Shown piece by piece: positions 9,582 through 21,104 of a stretch of DNA of 64,000 bases. Within the stretch, counting starts at the first letter, position 1, and the number at the start of each line of letters is the position of its first letter. The translations under genes and the position numbers were made by a program. Under the pieces are notes generated by a model. That model saw nothing but the letters and a program-made list of their open reading frames with translations, was not told the origin of the DNA and did not search any database. Location of the stretch: positions 744,001 to 808,000 of the forward strand of contig NW_026570236.1 in NCBI RefSeq assembly GCF_019649055.1, written 5' to 3'. The DNA is from Paramacrobiotus metropolitanus (Eukaryota; Tardigrada; Eutardigrada; Parachela; Macrobiotidae).

Positions 9582-10610
9582 TCAGCTAGCGTCAGTTTCG
9601 AATTTGCATAAATGGCTCTTTCGAATTTCTTTCGTGCAGTTGCTGTTAATCGTTCTCCATTTGGGCATCGTGACGCATAACAGTAATGGATCCAAAATTC
9701 CCTGGCAGTTGTACAATATTCTTACCACCATTTGCGCCGTAAAATTGTTGTATTCAAAGGCATTCTGAAAGCCGAAGTATACAGCGTATGGACCCCAACA
9801 AATTATTATGCTGAAGGCCAAAACTGTCATGTATACATCAACCGGCGTTTGCGATGAGCTTCCATTCTCTTCGCAGGAACGTACTTTCAATGGTAAATCA
9901 ATTTTTCCTCTTCGAACGAAGCGTCCCTTTAGTTTGTAAATTAATACCGGTATAGATAAGGATGTGATCACAAAGCACAGGAGCAGGCTAGTCTCTTGTA
10001 TAATATCCACGACTTTTTCAGTGAGCGATGCAGCAGCCTGCTCATTGAAACATTTGTCCGCCTCCTCGACTTGGCGGGAAAGTACACTAAATAGCGCACA
10101 TGGTAAGCCAATAGCATTTGATGCCAGCCATGTCAGCAAAATTATGCAGCAGACACGTCGTACGGTGTGGAACTTTCGAAAGGCCATGGGAGCCGCAATC
10201 GTAAAGTTGCGGTTTAAAGTAATCACACCATGGTTGATGGTTACCGCGATGGTATAAACGTAAATTCCGTACAAAAAGACTACGCAGCCGGCTGTGCCCA
10301 CACGAAAGAAATCGTGCATTTTGAGTTTCAGAATAACGGCGAAAGGAATGGTAGTCCCGTGAAGAAAGATATTAGTCACCAAAAGATTAAGGACATAGTA
10401 ATCAAACGGCGCTTTGGCCAGTTTTTGTAAGCAAAACATTAGACATAACCCACAATTCAAAATAATCGCAGCAATCTTTAAAACAACGTACATTATGTCA
10501 ACACCGCCTGAATCGGGGATTGTCATGTAGTCGTATGAAGAGTTGGCATTCCATGTTTTATTAGATGCAGCGTAATACAGATAGTCCATGCTATCAATTC
10601 GAAATTGCAA
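9582..10610 (-). CDS. class A GPCR, array member 5 (most divergent)
   Basis: Single-exon ORF, 342 aa, with seven helices. The TM3 Cys is in AGCVVFLY and the loop-2 Cys in DKCFNEQA. The region after TM3 reads LNRNFTIAAP, the most altered DRY site in the array. TM6 has CWGPYAVYF, and TM7 has ILDPLLLCVTMPKW, so even the final aromatic-like position is changed. The C-terminal tail is longer than in its neighbours and holds CTKEIRKSHLCKF, with Cys that could be palmitoylated. The N-terminus is Tyr/Asn rich with NKT and NSS glycosylation sites. Confidence 0.85.
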   Translation of the reverse strand: MQFRIDSMDYLYYAASNKTWNANSSYDYMTIPDSGGVDIMYVVLKIAAIILNCGLCLMFCLQKLAKAPFDYYVLNLLVTNIFLHGTTIPFAVILKLKMHDFFRVGTAGCVVFLYGIYVYTIAVTINHGVITLNRNFTIAAPMAFRKFHTVRRVCCIILLTWLASNAIGLPCALFSVLSRQVEEADKCFNEQAAASLTEKVVDIIQETSLLLCFVITSLSIPVLIYKLKGRFVRRGKIDLPLKVRSCEENGSSSQTPVDVYMTVLAFSIIICWGPYAVYFGFQNAFEYNNFTAQMVVRILYNCQGILDPLLLCVTMPKWRTINSNCTKEIRKSHLCKFETDAS

Positions 10611-11412
10611 ACAACTGCAACAACGTTAGTTTAATTTTATATATGGAAGAAAAGACAGAAACAAGCAACGACCTAATTTAACGGTAGCGGTATAGAAAAA
10701 ATAATTGTAACTGTGTCTGTGTGACAAATTTCTACCGTAAAACATGACAGTCATTTGATTTTTCATGCCATGTTTCGGCCTTTACGCCTTACCTGATTGA
10801 CACGTGCAACTGCTCCAAAACAGTTCATGCGTCAAACAATTGCAAATGTCATGGCTTGACGTACAAGTACATGAATGACATCGTTTGCTCTTTTGTCACT
10901 GCCAGAATGAATGATCAATAGTCACCCCTGAGCGTCATAGCGCTGTAGTTTTTTTAACATCTCGAATAACAACGAAAAACGTTTTGTAGGTTTTGTACAA
11001 TATTGTAGTTTAGTTATAATCCGACCTGCTACAGTCGGCGGCGTACTTTTAAGTACTAATTATAACAGTACAGTACGCTTACTCATAATAGTGAATCTGC
11101 AAAGCATTTTACATTAGTACCAACTTTGTACCTAAATACAAAATTTGTATTAACATCGATATAGCAAGCAGTATTACAAAATAGGGATTAGCATCGATAC
11201 TACAGCAGCACAGTCACACGGTTTTCCTTTTATACATTCTGAAGAAACGGGTCATCAGAATTTACAAAAACTGAACTGATTGGATCGCTCGGCTTGATAT
11301 TTTCTGTGCGATATACATAATGCCAGGAAATATATACAATGCACCTGGAGAATCTAATTTCGCGTCCCATTTTCCAGTTCATTGGATGGATAAAGGGTTA
11401 TCGCGTTTTTCT
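10611..11412. other. intergenic between receptor 5 and protease A
   Basis: About 800 bp. It contains the likely promoter of receptor 5 (TATATATGG near 10640) and otherwise AT-rich sequence without a gene. Confidence 0.4.
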
Positions 11413-14397
11413 TCAAATCATGATAGAGACATCACCAAGAGGAGCCGTATTGAAGATCCATGGTAAATTCGGAGCGACACCACTGTACAGGCTGGGTTTA
11501 CCAAATCCACATCCGCTGAGAGCCGACACGATTCCCGCCAGGTACTGGGTGCCGGTTTTGTGATCATAGCACGTCAGAGGCCCCCCGCTTTCACCAAAAC
11601 ATATCCCTTCGCCGGTAACGCCCCCAGCGCAAAGAACAAGCCCGAAGTCAGTTTGCAACTCAGAATCCACTCCGAGACACGCTTCTTTGGGAGCGATAAT
11701 TTGCTGAACGTACTTCAAAGGGACATAAGAGCGCGGTGGGTCCGGAGTTGTGTAATCTAATAAACAGGATAGTTATCGATCGGTCCGATTCACCATCGTA
11801 ATGTTATAAAAAAATTAGGGGAAGGCTCCGCACACCACGTTTCACCACCAAAGTCTTCGCACACCACGAAACACCACCGCCAGGCTCCGCACACCACTTT
11901 TTATTATTTTTTAATTTTTTTACAAAAACTACTAAAATCTTCGGACACCACCAAGGGCAGAGTGCACATCACCACAGTCTCTGCACACCACTATTTAAAA
12001 CAAAAATAATTAATTGTTGTTACGGGGGGAGAAAAAGACAGCTCTTTCGTCTCACGATCTGGCTTCTCTTTTTTCAGTTTTTTGGTACCACTCGTTTGCC
12101 TCCGCTTCCGTTCTAGTAGCAAATTTTTCGGTTTTACAAACTTGCCGAACGCAAGTTGTTTTTGTTTGTGGATGGTTGCTTGCCGCAACCACATGTTTTC
12201 TGCTGTGCTTACCTACTTAAGAAGTGCTTATGTACTTACTTTTTGCTGTGCTTACTTAAGAACTTTCTGTGCTTACTTACTTGCATTACGCATGCTGTAC
12301 TGTATAGTAAAGATTTGCGTTGCGCTATATTGAAACCCAAAACATTGTGATTTAGATACAACGTATTTTAAGTAAAGTACTACCTGCTGTACACACACGA
12401 AAAATACAACATAGCTCATATTAGTCGTATATACGACCGAGCGCTGTATGTTTCCGAAACTACGAGTATAAGGTGGTGTCCCGAGACTGGCGATATTTTT
12501 AAATATATATGGTGGTGCTCAAAAATGGTGGCCCGAGACAAAACATGGTGCGAACAGTGGTGTGCGCAGCCTGGTGGTGGTGAAAGGTGGTGCGCGGAGA
12601 CTTTGGTGGTAAAACGTGGTGTGCGCAGCTTTCTCCAAAAAATTATAGGCGAACTGTGGCGATAACATGATTTGCGGTCATCATTTTCAGCCTTGTATAA
12701 CTTGCAAAAAATAAGTAACTTAATTATGCATTTTGATTATTGACAGTTCAAACGTTTGTCAACACTTACTACCGGCAGCATTTGTGTCGAACATGGATTC
12801 CATCCCAAATCCGGATACCACGCATCTGTCTCCTGGTTGCTGGATTTTCGGTGTTAAACACATTTTACAAGCACAAGCACTGTGCAGACGAAAATCGATA
12901 GGTTCGGACAGAATTAACACCGCGACGTCATGGTTGAATGTTTGCGGGTCGTAATCGGGGTGGGGAATGGCCTCACGGACAGCATACTCGCGGGAGCAGT
13001 TCTCGACGACCGACGAATAGAAATAGGTTCGATTCGGAGCCGACGAAACCGCCTGGGTGCCAATATTAACGGTCCAGGTGACATCAGACGCATTATAACC
13101 TCCGTCAGCGGTAATATTTTTTGGGATGGTCACACAATGGGCAGCGGTGACGATTGTCTGTGCTCCGATGATGACCCCACCGCAGAGACCTGCATCGATA
13201 TTGGGCGATCGGACCCGAACCGATACCTGGAAATTAAAGGGATTCGTCTCAGTATAGATTACGAAAACCGACAAGAAAACACAACACTGTGGATACCTGC
13301 CAGCAAAGTGATGCACTTCCGTTGGGAGCTTCAAAGCCGCCCACAATTCTGCCCTGTACCGTCGATAGGCCACCTAAGAAACTCAGGTAAGCTTTGAAAG
13401 CTTCCTGTTGCTTTGCGAACAGCTGTACTGCCGACTGTGAGGAATCTCTGGATCTATTTCTCGGGGGGAACTTCGGTGGTTTTTCTAATGGCGCAAATAT
13501 TTTGGGGTCGATGTTGGCAATTCCGCATTGCATTTCTTGCACACAAGCAGAATGGGAACTGAGATACGTTGCCGACAACGTATCATTTCTGCCGCAGGAT
13601 GAGGTTTGCTTGGCTGCATGAAATGTGTGTATGAACAAAATAATGCAGCAGCAGATAATGCAAGCGCTGGTTTATTTAACGAACGGTGGTTTTTGACTTA
13701 CCATGGCAGCATACAGCATCACCATATTGAAAGTTATTACAGTCTCTTGAAACGGAGATTGTCAGATTGGCTTTTCGGCACACATCAATAGCACTTCGTG
13801 CAAGACAGAACCCGGCAATATGTGCGTTCTTTTTGGGATAATCGGGAAAGCATCTGGGGCCGATGACCTCTGATGGCGCAGGTTTAGGATAGTTTGGAAT
13901 TTCTGGTTGGTACGGCTGCGTTTGGTATTTACGACTATCGCGACCGCTAGAATCCAAATAATTTATTCCTTTCTGATGGTAACTCGCTGGATATTCAGAG
14001 TACCTGTCCATAAAATAACTGCTCTTAATATGTGTAACGCTTTTATTTGTAAAACTTTCAGTCAAAAGAGAGTCACCGGATATCCGGATTTGCCGTTGTT
14101 AATTAAGTATAAGTAACTGGGCACAGAGAACGCTAATGTGCCCTAGAAGGAAGTTTTTTACCTGGAATTGTTTTGGAATAGGATTCCGTTATTCCCACCT
14201 GTTGAATATGGAGGAGCGTATTGCTGCTTGTACTGATTGTAAAGAAACGCCGGGCTCTCTTCGACTTTGTATGGAGGTCCATAATCTTGGCGAGAATGCC
14301 CGTAAATGGGCGGATTGCTTCCTGCTTGTTCATATCCATTCGTTGCACCAGTGCCTAATGTCAGCGCTATGAAGACAAAAGGGTTTATAGCTGTCAT
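11413..14397 (-). CDS. CLIP-domain serine protease A
   Basis: Five exons fit in phase: 14162-14397, 13702-14003, 13297-13613, 12770-13226 and 11413-11756, giving 551 aa. The protein has a hydrophobic leader (ATG at 14397), a Tyr/Pro-rich linker, a six-Cys CLIP domain ending AVCCHG, a linker Cys (MQCGIANIDP), the activation site VQGR before IVGGFEAP, and a chymotrypsin-fold domain with His (TAAHC), Asp (NHDVAVL) and Ser (FGESGGP). CLIP proteases are secreted zymogens of extracellular cascades. Two features are odd. The Asp before the catalytic Ser (position 194) is Glu, and the specificity position 189 is Gly rather than the trypsin Asp. An extra Cys cluster CACKMC precedes the SGFG strand, shared with B and C. 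The last intron carries a MITE. Confidence 0.88.
11818..12636. mobile_element. MITE-like element with long imperfect TIRs
   Basis: The left end (GGGGAAGGCTCCGCACACC) and right end are inverted copies over about 85 bp, rich in CACCAC / GTGGTG motifs. A 9-bp duplication AAAAAATTA flanks it (11809-11817 and 12637-12645). It is 819 bp long with no transposase ORF and sits inside intron 4 of protease A. The 9-bp duplication and G-start suggest Mutator-type mobilisation, but this is inference. Confidence 0.7.
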
Positions 14398-15764
14398 AAT
14401 CACGCTTTAATTGATGGAAAATTAACAGTTTTCAGCTAATACGTTTTTCGTTAATTTTTACATAATGTTCATAACACTAAAAGCTAGGTCCGCAACTTGT
14501 GGTGCAGTGCGGCTGATAAAAAAGTGGCTTTTACGTAACAGCGATCAGTTTACCAGATTGGCAGTCAATCATTTCCCAAGACAAAAAAAATCGGCAAAAA
14601 AATAGATTGGCTGTCAACGACTTTTCAAGATCACACAAAAAATTTTGAAAAAACTAATCCACTCTGTAGTAGTAACAATGACACGCAGCGCGGGTTACAT
14701 AATTATGTGCACAACTTACTGGTAGAGGCTGGTACCAGCCGTGAGCCGAGTACCATAATAAATGTACCGAGTATTGCTTGTGAGGGATTCATGAGCGAGA
14801 TTGCTTAACACGCTTTTACTAATTGTTGCCCAGTTCGACAGAATAAGCTTATTTTTTAAAATCAAAAACAGAACTATCTGTAGTAAGCGTTTGGTCAGGA
14901 TGTTAACGGTACAAAAGGCTTGATTCTTTCAATTGATTGATCGTTGTAAGAATTGATTCGTTCACTTTGATAGTCCCGTATCATACGTTCGTTACAATTT
15001 ATGCATAAACTGTACTCAGTTTATACCTACTTTATACTATTGCACATCACCCGCTCACGCAGTAAGCCTCAAATATTACAGACAAAAAACCAATTGACCG
15101 CAGTCAAAGAGAAGGAGCTTGGAATATTCGAGTTGTTTTCAAGAATGCTGCCTGCTTCCATAGACCACATGACGTAAACTCCCACCAAAAGCTGGAATGT
15201 GGGACTTCCGCCTCGACACTACCGCTTCTTCAAAAGGAGACTAAACCGGACACAATATCCTGTTTAATCGCTTAAATGCGATTAATGCTTAATGTACACA
15301 ACTAAAGTCACACTGCGAAGGCCAGAGCTGGTCAATAACAAGGAGCTGCTTTCTACCGACGGCTACCGAAAAACACTAACGTGACATTTCCTACGGAAAT
15401 AGCTCCGTCAGGCCTGGATGGGAAAGGGAAACAATCGGGATAAACGGGAACTGGATACAAACCACGTGGAATACTTATATAATTATTAGGCTATTAGCCC
15501 AACCAGTAGGTCTAGTATTCTAGCGACGGCTATGCAGTATGCCCGTATTAACAGGCATACCGTAAACCACACCCGTCCAGACCCCTAACTTGTGCCAATC
15601 ACAGGCGTGTAACATTTTGGTTACAGATTTCCCATAGACCGTGCGAAACAGGCCGTATATACTATACACTATTCTACAGAAAGCTTACAATCTGTGCAAT
15701 CTATATGTATTGTACGAGCGCAGTATCATGGCACGCCAGAGCATCACAGCATAACGGAGGGATG
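14398..15764. other. intergenic between protease A and receptor 6
   Basis: About 1.4 kb. A weak inverted motif (TATGCAGTATGCCCGTATTAACAGGCATACCG) lies near 15530-15562. No ORF with protein-like features is seen; the promoter of protease A should lie at the left end. Confidence 0.4.
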
Positions 15765-16748
15765 TCACTTCGGCGACGACGAACATGTGATCCTGCCAGC
15801 CTTCCGCCACTTTGGCATCGCAAAAAACAACAGAACTGGATCCACTATCCCCTGGCAGTTGAATAACTCGCCAAGCGCAAATTGCACATCCACATCATAC
15901 AGCCCAAAAACGTACTGAAAAGTGAAGTACACTGCATACGGTCCCCAACAAACGATAACGCTAATTACCAAAACGACCATAACAATATTAGCTTCGTTTT
16001 CCATCAGCTTTGCTTTTCTATCTTCTGCTGACACTCCATCAGACAACGTCTGTCGTTTCTGCGAATAACGTTTGTGTAACTTCCAGACGATGAGCATGGC
16101 CGACACAAGGGTAAACGCAAAGCACACCAAGATTATAGCTTTTTGCGTAGTTGCCGCAATTTCCTCGGTTAACGAGTTCGCCGCTTTAAGGTTATAACAC
16201 TTGTACATTTGACTAACTTGCCGAGAAAGTACATTTAGCACAGCGCATGACAATCCGATAGCGATAGACACAAACCAGACCCCAGCAAGAACATAACAAA
16301 CGCCGCGGAAGGTTTGGAAATGGCGAAAGGTCACGGGTGCAAGAATCGCCCAAATACGGTTGACAGCAATATTGGCGTGGCTTACAGTTTGCAACGTGGT
16401 AAAGGCATAGATGGTAGCCATGTAGACGATGCACCCGAAAGTGCCAACAGGAAATTTCGGCAGCCAGAAGATAATCACGCCAAACGCAATTTCTAATCCA
16501 CTGAGCCATATATTAGCACAGAGTAGACTAAAGAAATACAAGTCAAATGGTGTTTTGGGCTTGATGTAAATGATGAAATTGCAGCAAAGATAAGAGTTCA
16601 GGATCAACGATGCTGCATCGAAAAGCAAATAGGTAAACTGTAATAGAGGATTTTTTAAGAATTCTGCGCCTGAAGTAGTATTGCAATCATAGGATCGGTT
16701 CACAGCTCCGATAATATCACTGGTAGAATCTAAAGAGGAGTTATTCAT
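15765..16748 (-). CDS. class A GPCR, array member 6
   Basis: Single-exon ORF, 327 aa, starting MNNSSLDS with several glycosylation sites. Seven helices are present. The TM3 Cys is in FGCIVYMA and the loop-2 Cys in YKCYNLKA. The DRY site is VNRIWAILAP, TM6 is CWGPYAVYF, and TM7 is IVDPVLLFFAMPKWRKA. It is a close paralogue of receptor 8, with long identical stretches from TM3 to TM5 (for example PVTFRHFQTFRGVC). Its upstream DNA also resembles that of receptor 8, which marks a block duplication together with receptor 7. Confidence 0.85.
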   Translation of the reverse strand: MNNSSLDSTSDIIGAVNRSYDCNTTSGAEFLKNPLLQFTYLLFDAASLILNSYLCCNFIIYIKPKTPFDLYFFSLLCANIWLSGLEIAFGVIIFWLPKFPVGTFGCIVYMATIYAFTTLQTVSHANIAVNRIWAILAPVTFRHFQTFRGVCYVLAGVWFVSIAIGLSCAVLNVLSRQVSQMYKCYNLKAANSLTEEIAATTQKAIILVCFAFTLVSAMLIVWKLHKRYSQKRQTLSDGVSAEDRKAKLMENEANIVMVVLVISVIVCWGPYAVYFTFQYVFGLYDVDVQFALGELFNCQGIVDPVLLFFAMPKWRKAGRITCSSSPK

Positions 16749-17417
16749 TTCTACAGCATATCCACGGTCTGTCGTTTACAACCCCACGGAAGCCTCATTT
16801 TATGCAAAGCTTTTATTCCGAGTTTTATCTGTTTTGACCACAAAATATTTTAAAGACAACTATGCATTGTGCATGTGCGACGTTATATTTTGCTAAGAGC
16901 TTACTGCACGCCGAACGCAACTCATAAAATGAACGTCAGGGTCAAATTCAGCGGCACGTTCAGGTAACCTATCGTTTACTAACCATGCAGCAGCTGTCGA
17001 AGCAATACAACATTCTACAGAATATAAAGCGTTTTTAAATGTTTGCTTTACAGCAACTGGTTCTGTTGATTGGTAATTTTACTACTAAAAGCAAGATTCC
17101 ATCCATACTTATCTAAATCACAAGCAAGTGCGACACCTACACTGTAAGCAGCCAATTTTTGCGTGACATTTGGACAACCACCTACCCAGTAGCAATGTTT
17201 CCTTATCAGTGCGACATTGCAACATTGCACATTGTCGTTCCTCATCTTTAAGAGTAAAAATGGATAGGCCATCAGGAACCGACCTGATCTACTTTAATAA
17301 CAGTGTGATCAAGGAATCAACTCAACCGATTCTATAACCAGAGGTAATGATGATGAGGCGTTCGTTTTTATGATAGTTTTATCGCTGATTTTCTGGACAG
17401 ATCTCTGTAGGTCCATT
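16749..17417. other. intergenic, duplicated block with 21105-21440
   Basis: The segment around 16880-17060 resembles 21250-21440: similar words, order and spacing (GACGTTATA, GGTCAAA/GGTTCAAA, TTCAGGTAAC/TTCAGGTGAC, GTTTACT). A Cys-containing ORF on the minus strand (17048-17272, 74 aa) lacks a leader and is not called. Confidence 0.5.
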
Positions 17418-18413
17418 TCAGACCACCCTCCGTCTTGTAAACATATTAATGCCGGCCAATCGCCACTTCGGGACAGTTAAAAACACCAACACTGGGTCCG
17501 CAATGGCCTGACAGCTGAACAGATAAGCCACCGCTGATTGTGCACGTACATCATATATTCTAAACGCACGCTGTAAGATAAAGTTAATCGTAATATATGG
17601 TCCCCAGAAGAGTAGGATGCTGACAGCTAAGGCTCCCGTGACCGTGTTAGCGTCGTTCTCTAAGCGTTTTGCTTGCCCGTCTGCAGTTGTTCCCTTTGCA
17701 TTTGGCCGTACTAACGTTTCACGGCTTTTGAACCGCTGCCGTAATTTCCAAATAATCAAGAAAAGCGCTACGATGGTAACGATAAAACATAGTACAACCA
17801 CACTTCTTTGTATGACTTCCGCGATTTCCTCAGTTACCGAATGTGTTGCTTGATAATTAAAACATTCGTCCAACCAGTGGACGTTGCGGGAGATGACGCT
17901 CAGCACCGCACAAGGATATCCAACAATCTGCGGTACAAACCAAATAATTGCCAGTAGACATCCAACGAAGCGAAATGTCTGACATCGGCGAAAGGTCACC
18001 GGTGCGACAATGGCCCAGATGCGGTGTAGAGCGATATTGGCATGATTGACAGTTTGCATTACCGTGTAGACATAGACATTGGACATGAACGCAATGCAGC
18101 CAACAGGTCCAATTGGAAATTTAGGATGGTAAGACAGAATCCCCGATGCTGGACTGTCTACTCCATAAAAGATCACGTTAGCAGCAAGCAGACTTGTGAA
18201 GTACAAGTCAAATGGTGTCTTGGGGGTAACTTTAAAGAGGAATGTTACACACAGAAGCAAGTTGAGCGTAAACGCTGTAATGTCGATGACAAAGAACGGC
18301 AGCTGGAAGGCAGCATTGTTCATTAGTTGAACGGAAAGAGAAACATTGTCATCATCCGATCGACTTAGATTGCCTGCAACCGGATGTCCACTGAAGTTGG
18401 TAGTGTTTTCCAT
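17418..18413 (-). CDS. class A GPCR, array member 7
   Basis: The ORF is open from 18566. The ATG at 18413 (MENTTNFSGHPV) aligns with the start of its paralogue receptor 9 (MSNTTGFKGFPV) and gives 331 aa, so I prefer it. Seven helices are present. The TM3 Cys is in VGCIAFMS and the loop-2 Cys in DECFNYQA. The DRY site is LHRIWAIVAP, TM6 is FWGPYITINF with one extra residue relative to relatives, and TM7 is IADPVLVFLTVPKW. Membership in a duplicated pair (6+7 versus 8+9) is clear from sequence and order. Confidence 0.83.
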   Translation of the reverse strand: MENTTNFSGHPVAGNLSRSDDDNVSLSVQLMNNAAFQLPFFVIDITAFTLNLLLCVTFLFKVTPKTPFDLYFTSLLAANVIFYGVDSPASGILSYHPKFPIGPVGCIAFMSNVYVYTVMQTVNHANIALHRIWAIVAPVTFRRCQTFRFVGCLLAIIWFVPQIVGYPCAVLSVISRNVHWLDECFNYQATHSVTEEIAEVIQRSVVVLCFIVTIVALFLIIWKLRQRFKSRETLVRPNAKGTTADGQAKRLENDANTVTGALAVSILLFWGPYITINFILQRAFRIYDVRAQSAVAYLFSCQAIADPVLVFLTVPKWRLAGINMFTRRRVV

Positions 18414-20126
18414 GTTGCAACGAATAGTGTTTTCCATGGATTTCCAAAACTTGTTGTAAAGCACAATACGACCATGCATACAACCGCGTGTGTAAAATTT
18501 CGTGAAGAAACTAGCAATTAACCAAAGGCAAATGTTGGTTAGGAAGACATCTCCAGTTGGCCACAAGAGTGAATTCTCCAGGAAGCCTTTAGCAGCGCTC
18601 TAGCTAATGCGCGAATACAACGTGTATGGAAAGCATAGTACTCTGAGCTGTCATACGCAACTGCAATATACAAGTACAACTGATTTCATAATTATTACAA
18701 GCCGTATAAAGTACATTGGTGCCGTACTTTGCTACTTTTACACACCACAGTTTCCTAATACACGTATGTTGGTTAAAAAATTTGTTTCCTCTGAAATATA
18801 GAACTTTGTTTCTTTAGCCGCTCGTCATCTTTTAGCAGCTGTATCTATCTCAAATACACTTGAAACGGCGGCAGTGCTACGAGACTTAAGGCCTATGTAT
18901 ACTTCACTTCAGTCACGTTTTTTTCTACGTCCGTCAAAATTGTGTTTTATGGACGTCCACCAGAATGTACGAGAAAAAAGGTGGCCGTGACAAAAAACGG
19001 TGCTAGATCCACCTTAGATCACGGTCGTGTACAAAGCGGCTTTCTATTTATACTAGGATAGCATGTCCGTCAAAAACCTTGCGCGAAAAGTACAGATCTT
19101 GATGTCCGTCAACTTTGAAAAATAGAACCAGTTCTATATATTTCAAAATTTTGACGGACGAAGCCAAACTTTGACGACCATAAACTTGACGGACCTAACT
19201 TTCGGACAATGTCCGGGTATTTGGTTATACGCCACAAGTCAGTCACGTGCAATGTGACGGACATGAGGAAGTGTTTACAGTTGCGAAATTTCATCAGTTC
19301 CGTGAGATATGACGGTCTTAGAGCCGAGTGTAAATAGGCCTTTATCTAGTTGCCTTTTGCAGAAGTTTGGGTACATCTAGCTACTTACTCGGGTAGCACT
19401 GTTTTCTAACCGTGGCTTATTGTCATCGCTGTAATTCTGTACTTAGCTGACACGGACGGTTTAGACTCGAGAGTGTACATGGAACAATAACTGCAGGACT
19501 TAAATCGATTTCACTCATATTTTGGTCACTTTGTATTAATTTTCAGAAACTGATCACTAAACACCTACGCATCACCCATGAATCCTAAACTCCAAACACA
19601 ACAGTCTTAGAAATGATCGCTTTTATCATAAAAATTATGCTCAGGACATTCAGCTTGTAAACTATCTAGATCATTAGCAGATTACAAAATGCAGTCTGAA
19701 ATAAGAAAACTCAAACGAGAGCGCAAAGCGGTTGTTGGTTATTTAGGTAGCGCGCCATATGGGTGGCACCGGTGACAAATGGATAATACCTTATACGCAA
19801 AGTGACGGAACTGGAAGTATTATATATGATAAAAATAAATTCAGGTACGTATGAATATGACTGGAAAAAATGGACTTTAGTGGTACGGTAATGACTTCTG
19901 CGAAGCCTCTCAATTAACTGTAAAAGCCTCTACAGCCATTGCACATAACCGTTCTGTAGTATCGAATCGACAGGTCGATCTATCCGCTATATGCTGTACT
20001 CGTAATTCGTAAAATGCAAAAGTGCATGGAAACGAGGTACTGGAATACAGTGATGCACAGCAAATTCCTAATGTAGAATAACTAAGAAAAATAGTTCCAT
20101 GGATTTTGCTCTTCAAGGCAAAGAGA
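18414..20126. other. long intergenic spacer with inverted GTCCGTCAA motifs
   Basis: About 1.7 kb. Between about 18926 and 19220 the word GTCCGTCAA occurs several times in one orientation and TTGACGGAC in the other, forming an imperfect foldback centred near 19130. This looks like a decayed MITE. No gene is recognised. Confidence 0.4.
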
Positions 20127-21104
20127 TCACTTCGACGAGGACGAACACACGGTTTTGCCAGCCTTCCGCCACTTTGGCATCGCAAAAAACAACAGAACTG
20201 GATCCGCTATCCCCTGACAGCTGAATAATATAGACAGCGCAGTCTGCACATTCATATCATATACTCCAAAAGCGTACTGAAAAGTGTACCCCACTGCATA
20301 TGGTCCCCAGCAAATGACAATACTAATCGCCAAAACGCCCATTACAATATTAGCTTCGTTTTCCATCAGCTTGGCTCTTTTATCTTCCGGCGCTCCTCCA
20401 TTAGGCAGGGTCTTTTCTTTATACGAATAACGTTGATGCAATTTCCAAATGATGAGCATGGCCGACACAAGGGTGACCGAAAAGCATACCAAGATTGTAG
20501 CTTTTTGCGTAGTCGCCGCAATCTCCTCGGTGGACGATTTGGCAGCATCGAAGTTATAGCATTCGTGCATTTGGCTGACTTGGCGAGAAAGTACATTTAG
20601 CACGGCGCACGGCATTCCGATAGCGATAGACACAATCCAGATTACAGAAAGTATACAACAAACGCCGCGGAATGTTTGGAAATGGCGAAAAGTCACGGGT
20701 ACAAGAATCGCCCAAATGCGGTTGACAGCAATATTAGCGTGGCTCAGAGTTTGCAACATGGTGAACACATAAATGGTAGCCATGTAAACTATGCAACCGC
20801 AAATACCAACACGAAATCTGGGCTGCCAAAAGAAGATCACCGAAAATGAACCTTCTATCCCACCAAACAGCACATTAGAACAGAGGAGGCTGAGAAAGTG
20901 CAAGTCAAACGGTGTTTTGGACTTGACTTTAAAGATGAAAATGCAGCAAAGACAGAAGTTAAGTATCACTGCTGCAGCGGAAAGAAGCAAATAGATAACC
21001 TGGACTACTGGCTCTTCCAGGATTTCTCTTCCTAGCGTAGCGTTGTCCTCGCGAGATCGATTCATGGTAATCTCACCATTAAAACGTGAAGAGGACTTAT
21101 TCAT
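20127..21104 (-). CDS. class A GPCR, array member 8
   Basis: The ORF opens at 21185. The ATG at 21104 (MNKSSSRF) gives 325 aa and matches the MNNSS start of receptor 6, so I use it. Seven helices are present. The TM3 Cys is in CGCIVYMA and the loop-2 Cys in HECYNFDA. The DRY site is VNRIWAILVP, TM6 is CWGPYAVGYTF, and TM7 is IADPVLLFFAMPKWRKA. It is nearly identical to receptor 6 through the C-terminal tail and through TM3-TM5. The open upstream extension could be a longer N-terminus, but it has no signal peptide. Confidence 0.83.
   Translation of the reverse strand: MNKSSSRFNGEITMNRSREDNATLGREILEEPVVQVIYLLLSAAAVILNFCLCCIFIFKVKSKTPFDLHFLSLLCSNVLFGGIEGSFSVIFFWQPRFRVGICGCIVYMATIYVFTMLQTLSHANIAVNRIWAILVPVTFRHFQTFRGVCCILSVIWIVSIAIGMPCAVLNVLSRQVSQMHECYNFDAAKSSTEEIAATTQKATILVCFSVTLVSAMLIIWKLHQRYSYKEKTLPNGGAPEDKRAKLMENEANIVMGVLAISIVICWGPYAVGYTFQYAFGVYDMNVQTALSILFSCQGIADPVLLFFAMPKWRKAGKTVCSSSSK

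Noticed and set aside
15520-15570. tRNA-like or SINE element
   Set aside because: The inverted words do not form a cloverleaf and no A-box/B-box pair is convincing.
17048-17272. Cys-rich 74-aa ORF between receptors 6 and 7
   Set aside because: No leader, no partner exons found, and it lies near the duplicated non-coding block without an evident counterpart next to receptor 8.
18414-18566. N-terminal extension of receptor 7
   Set aside because: The downstream ATG aligns with the paralogue, and the extension is not seen in any other array member.
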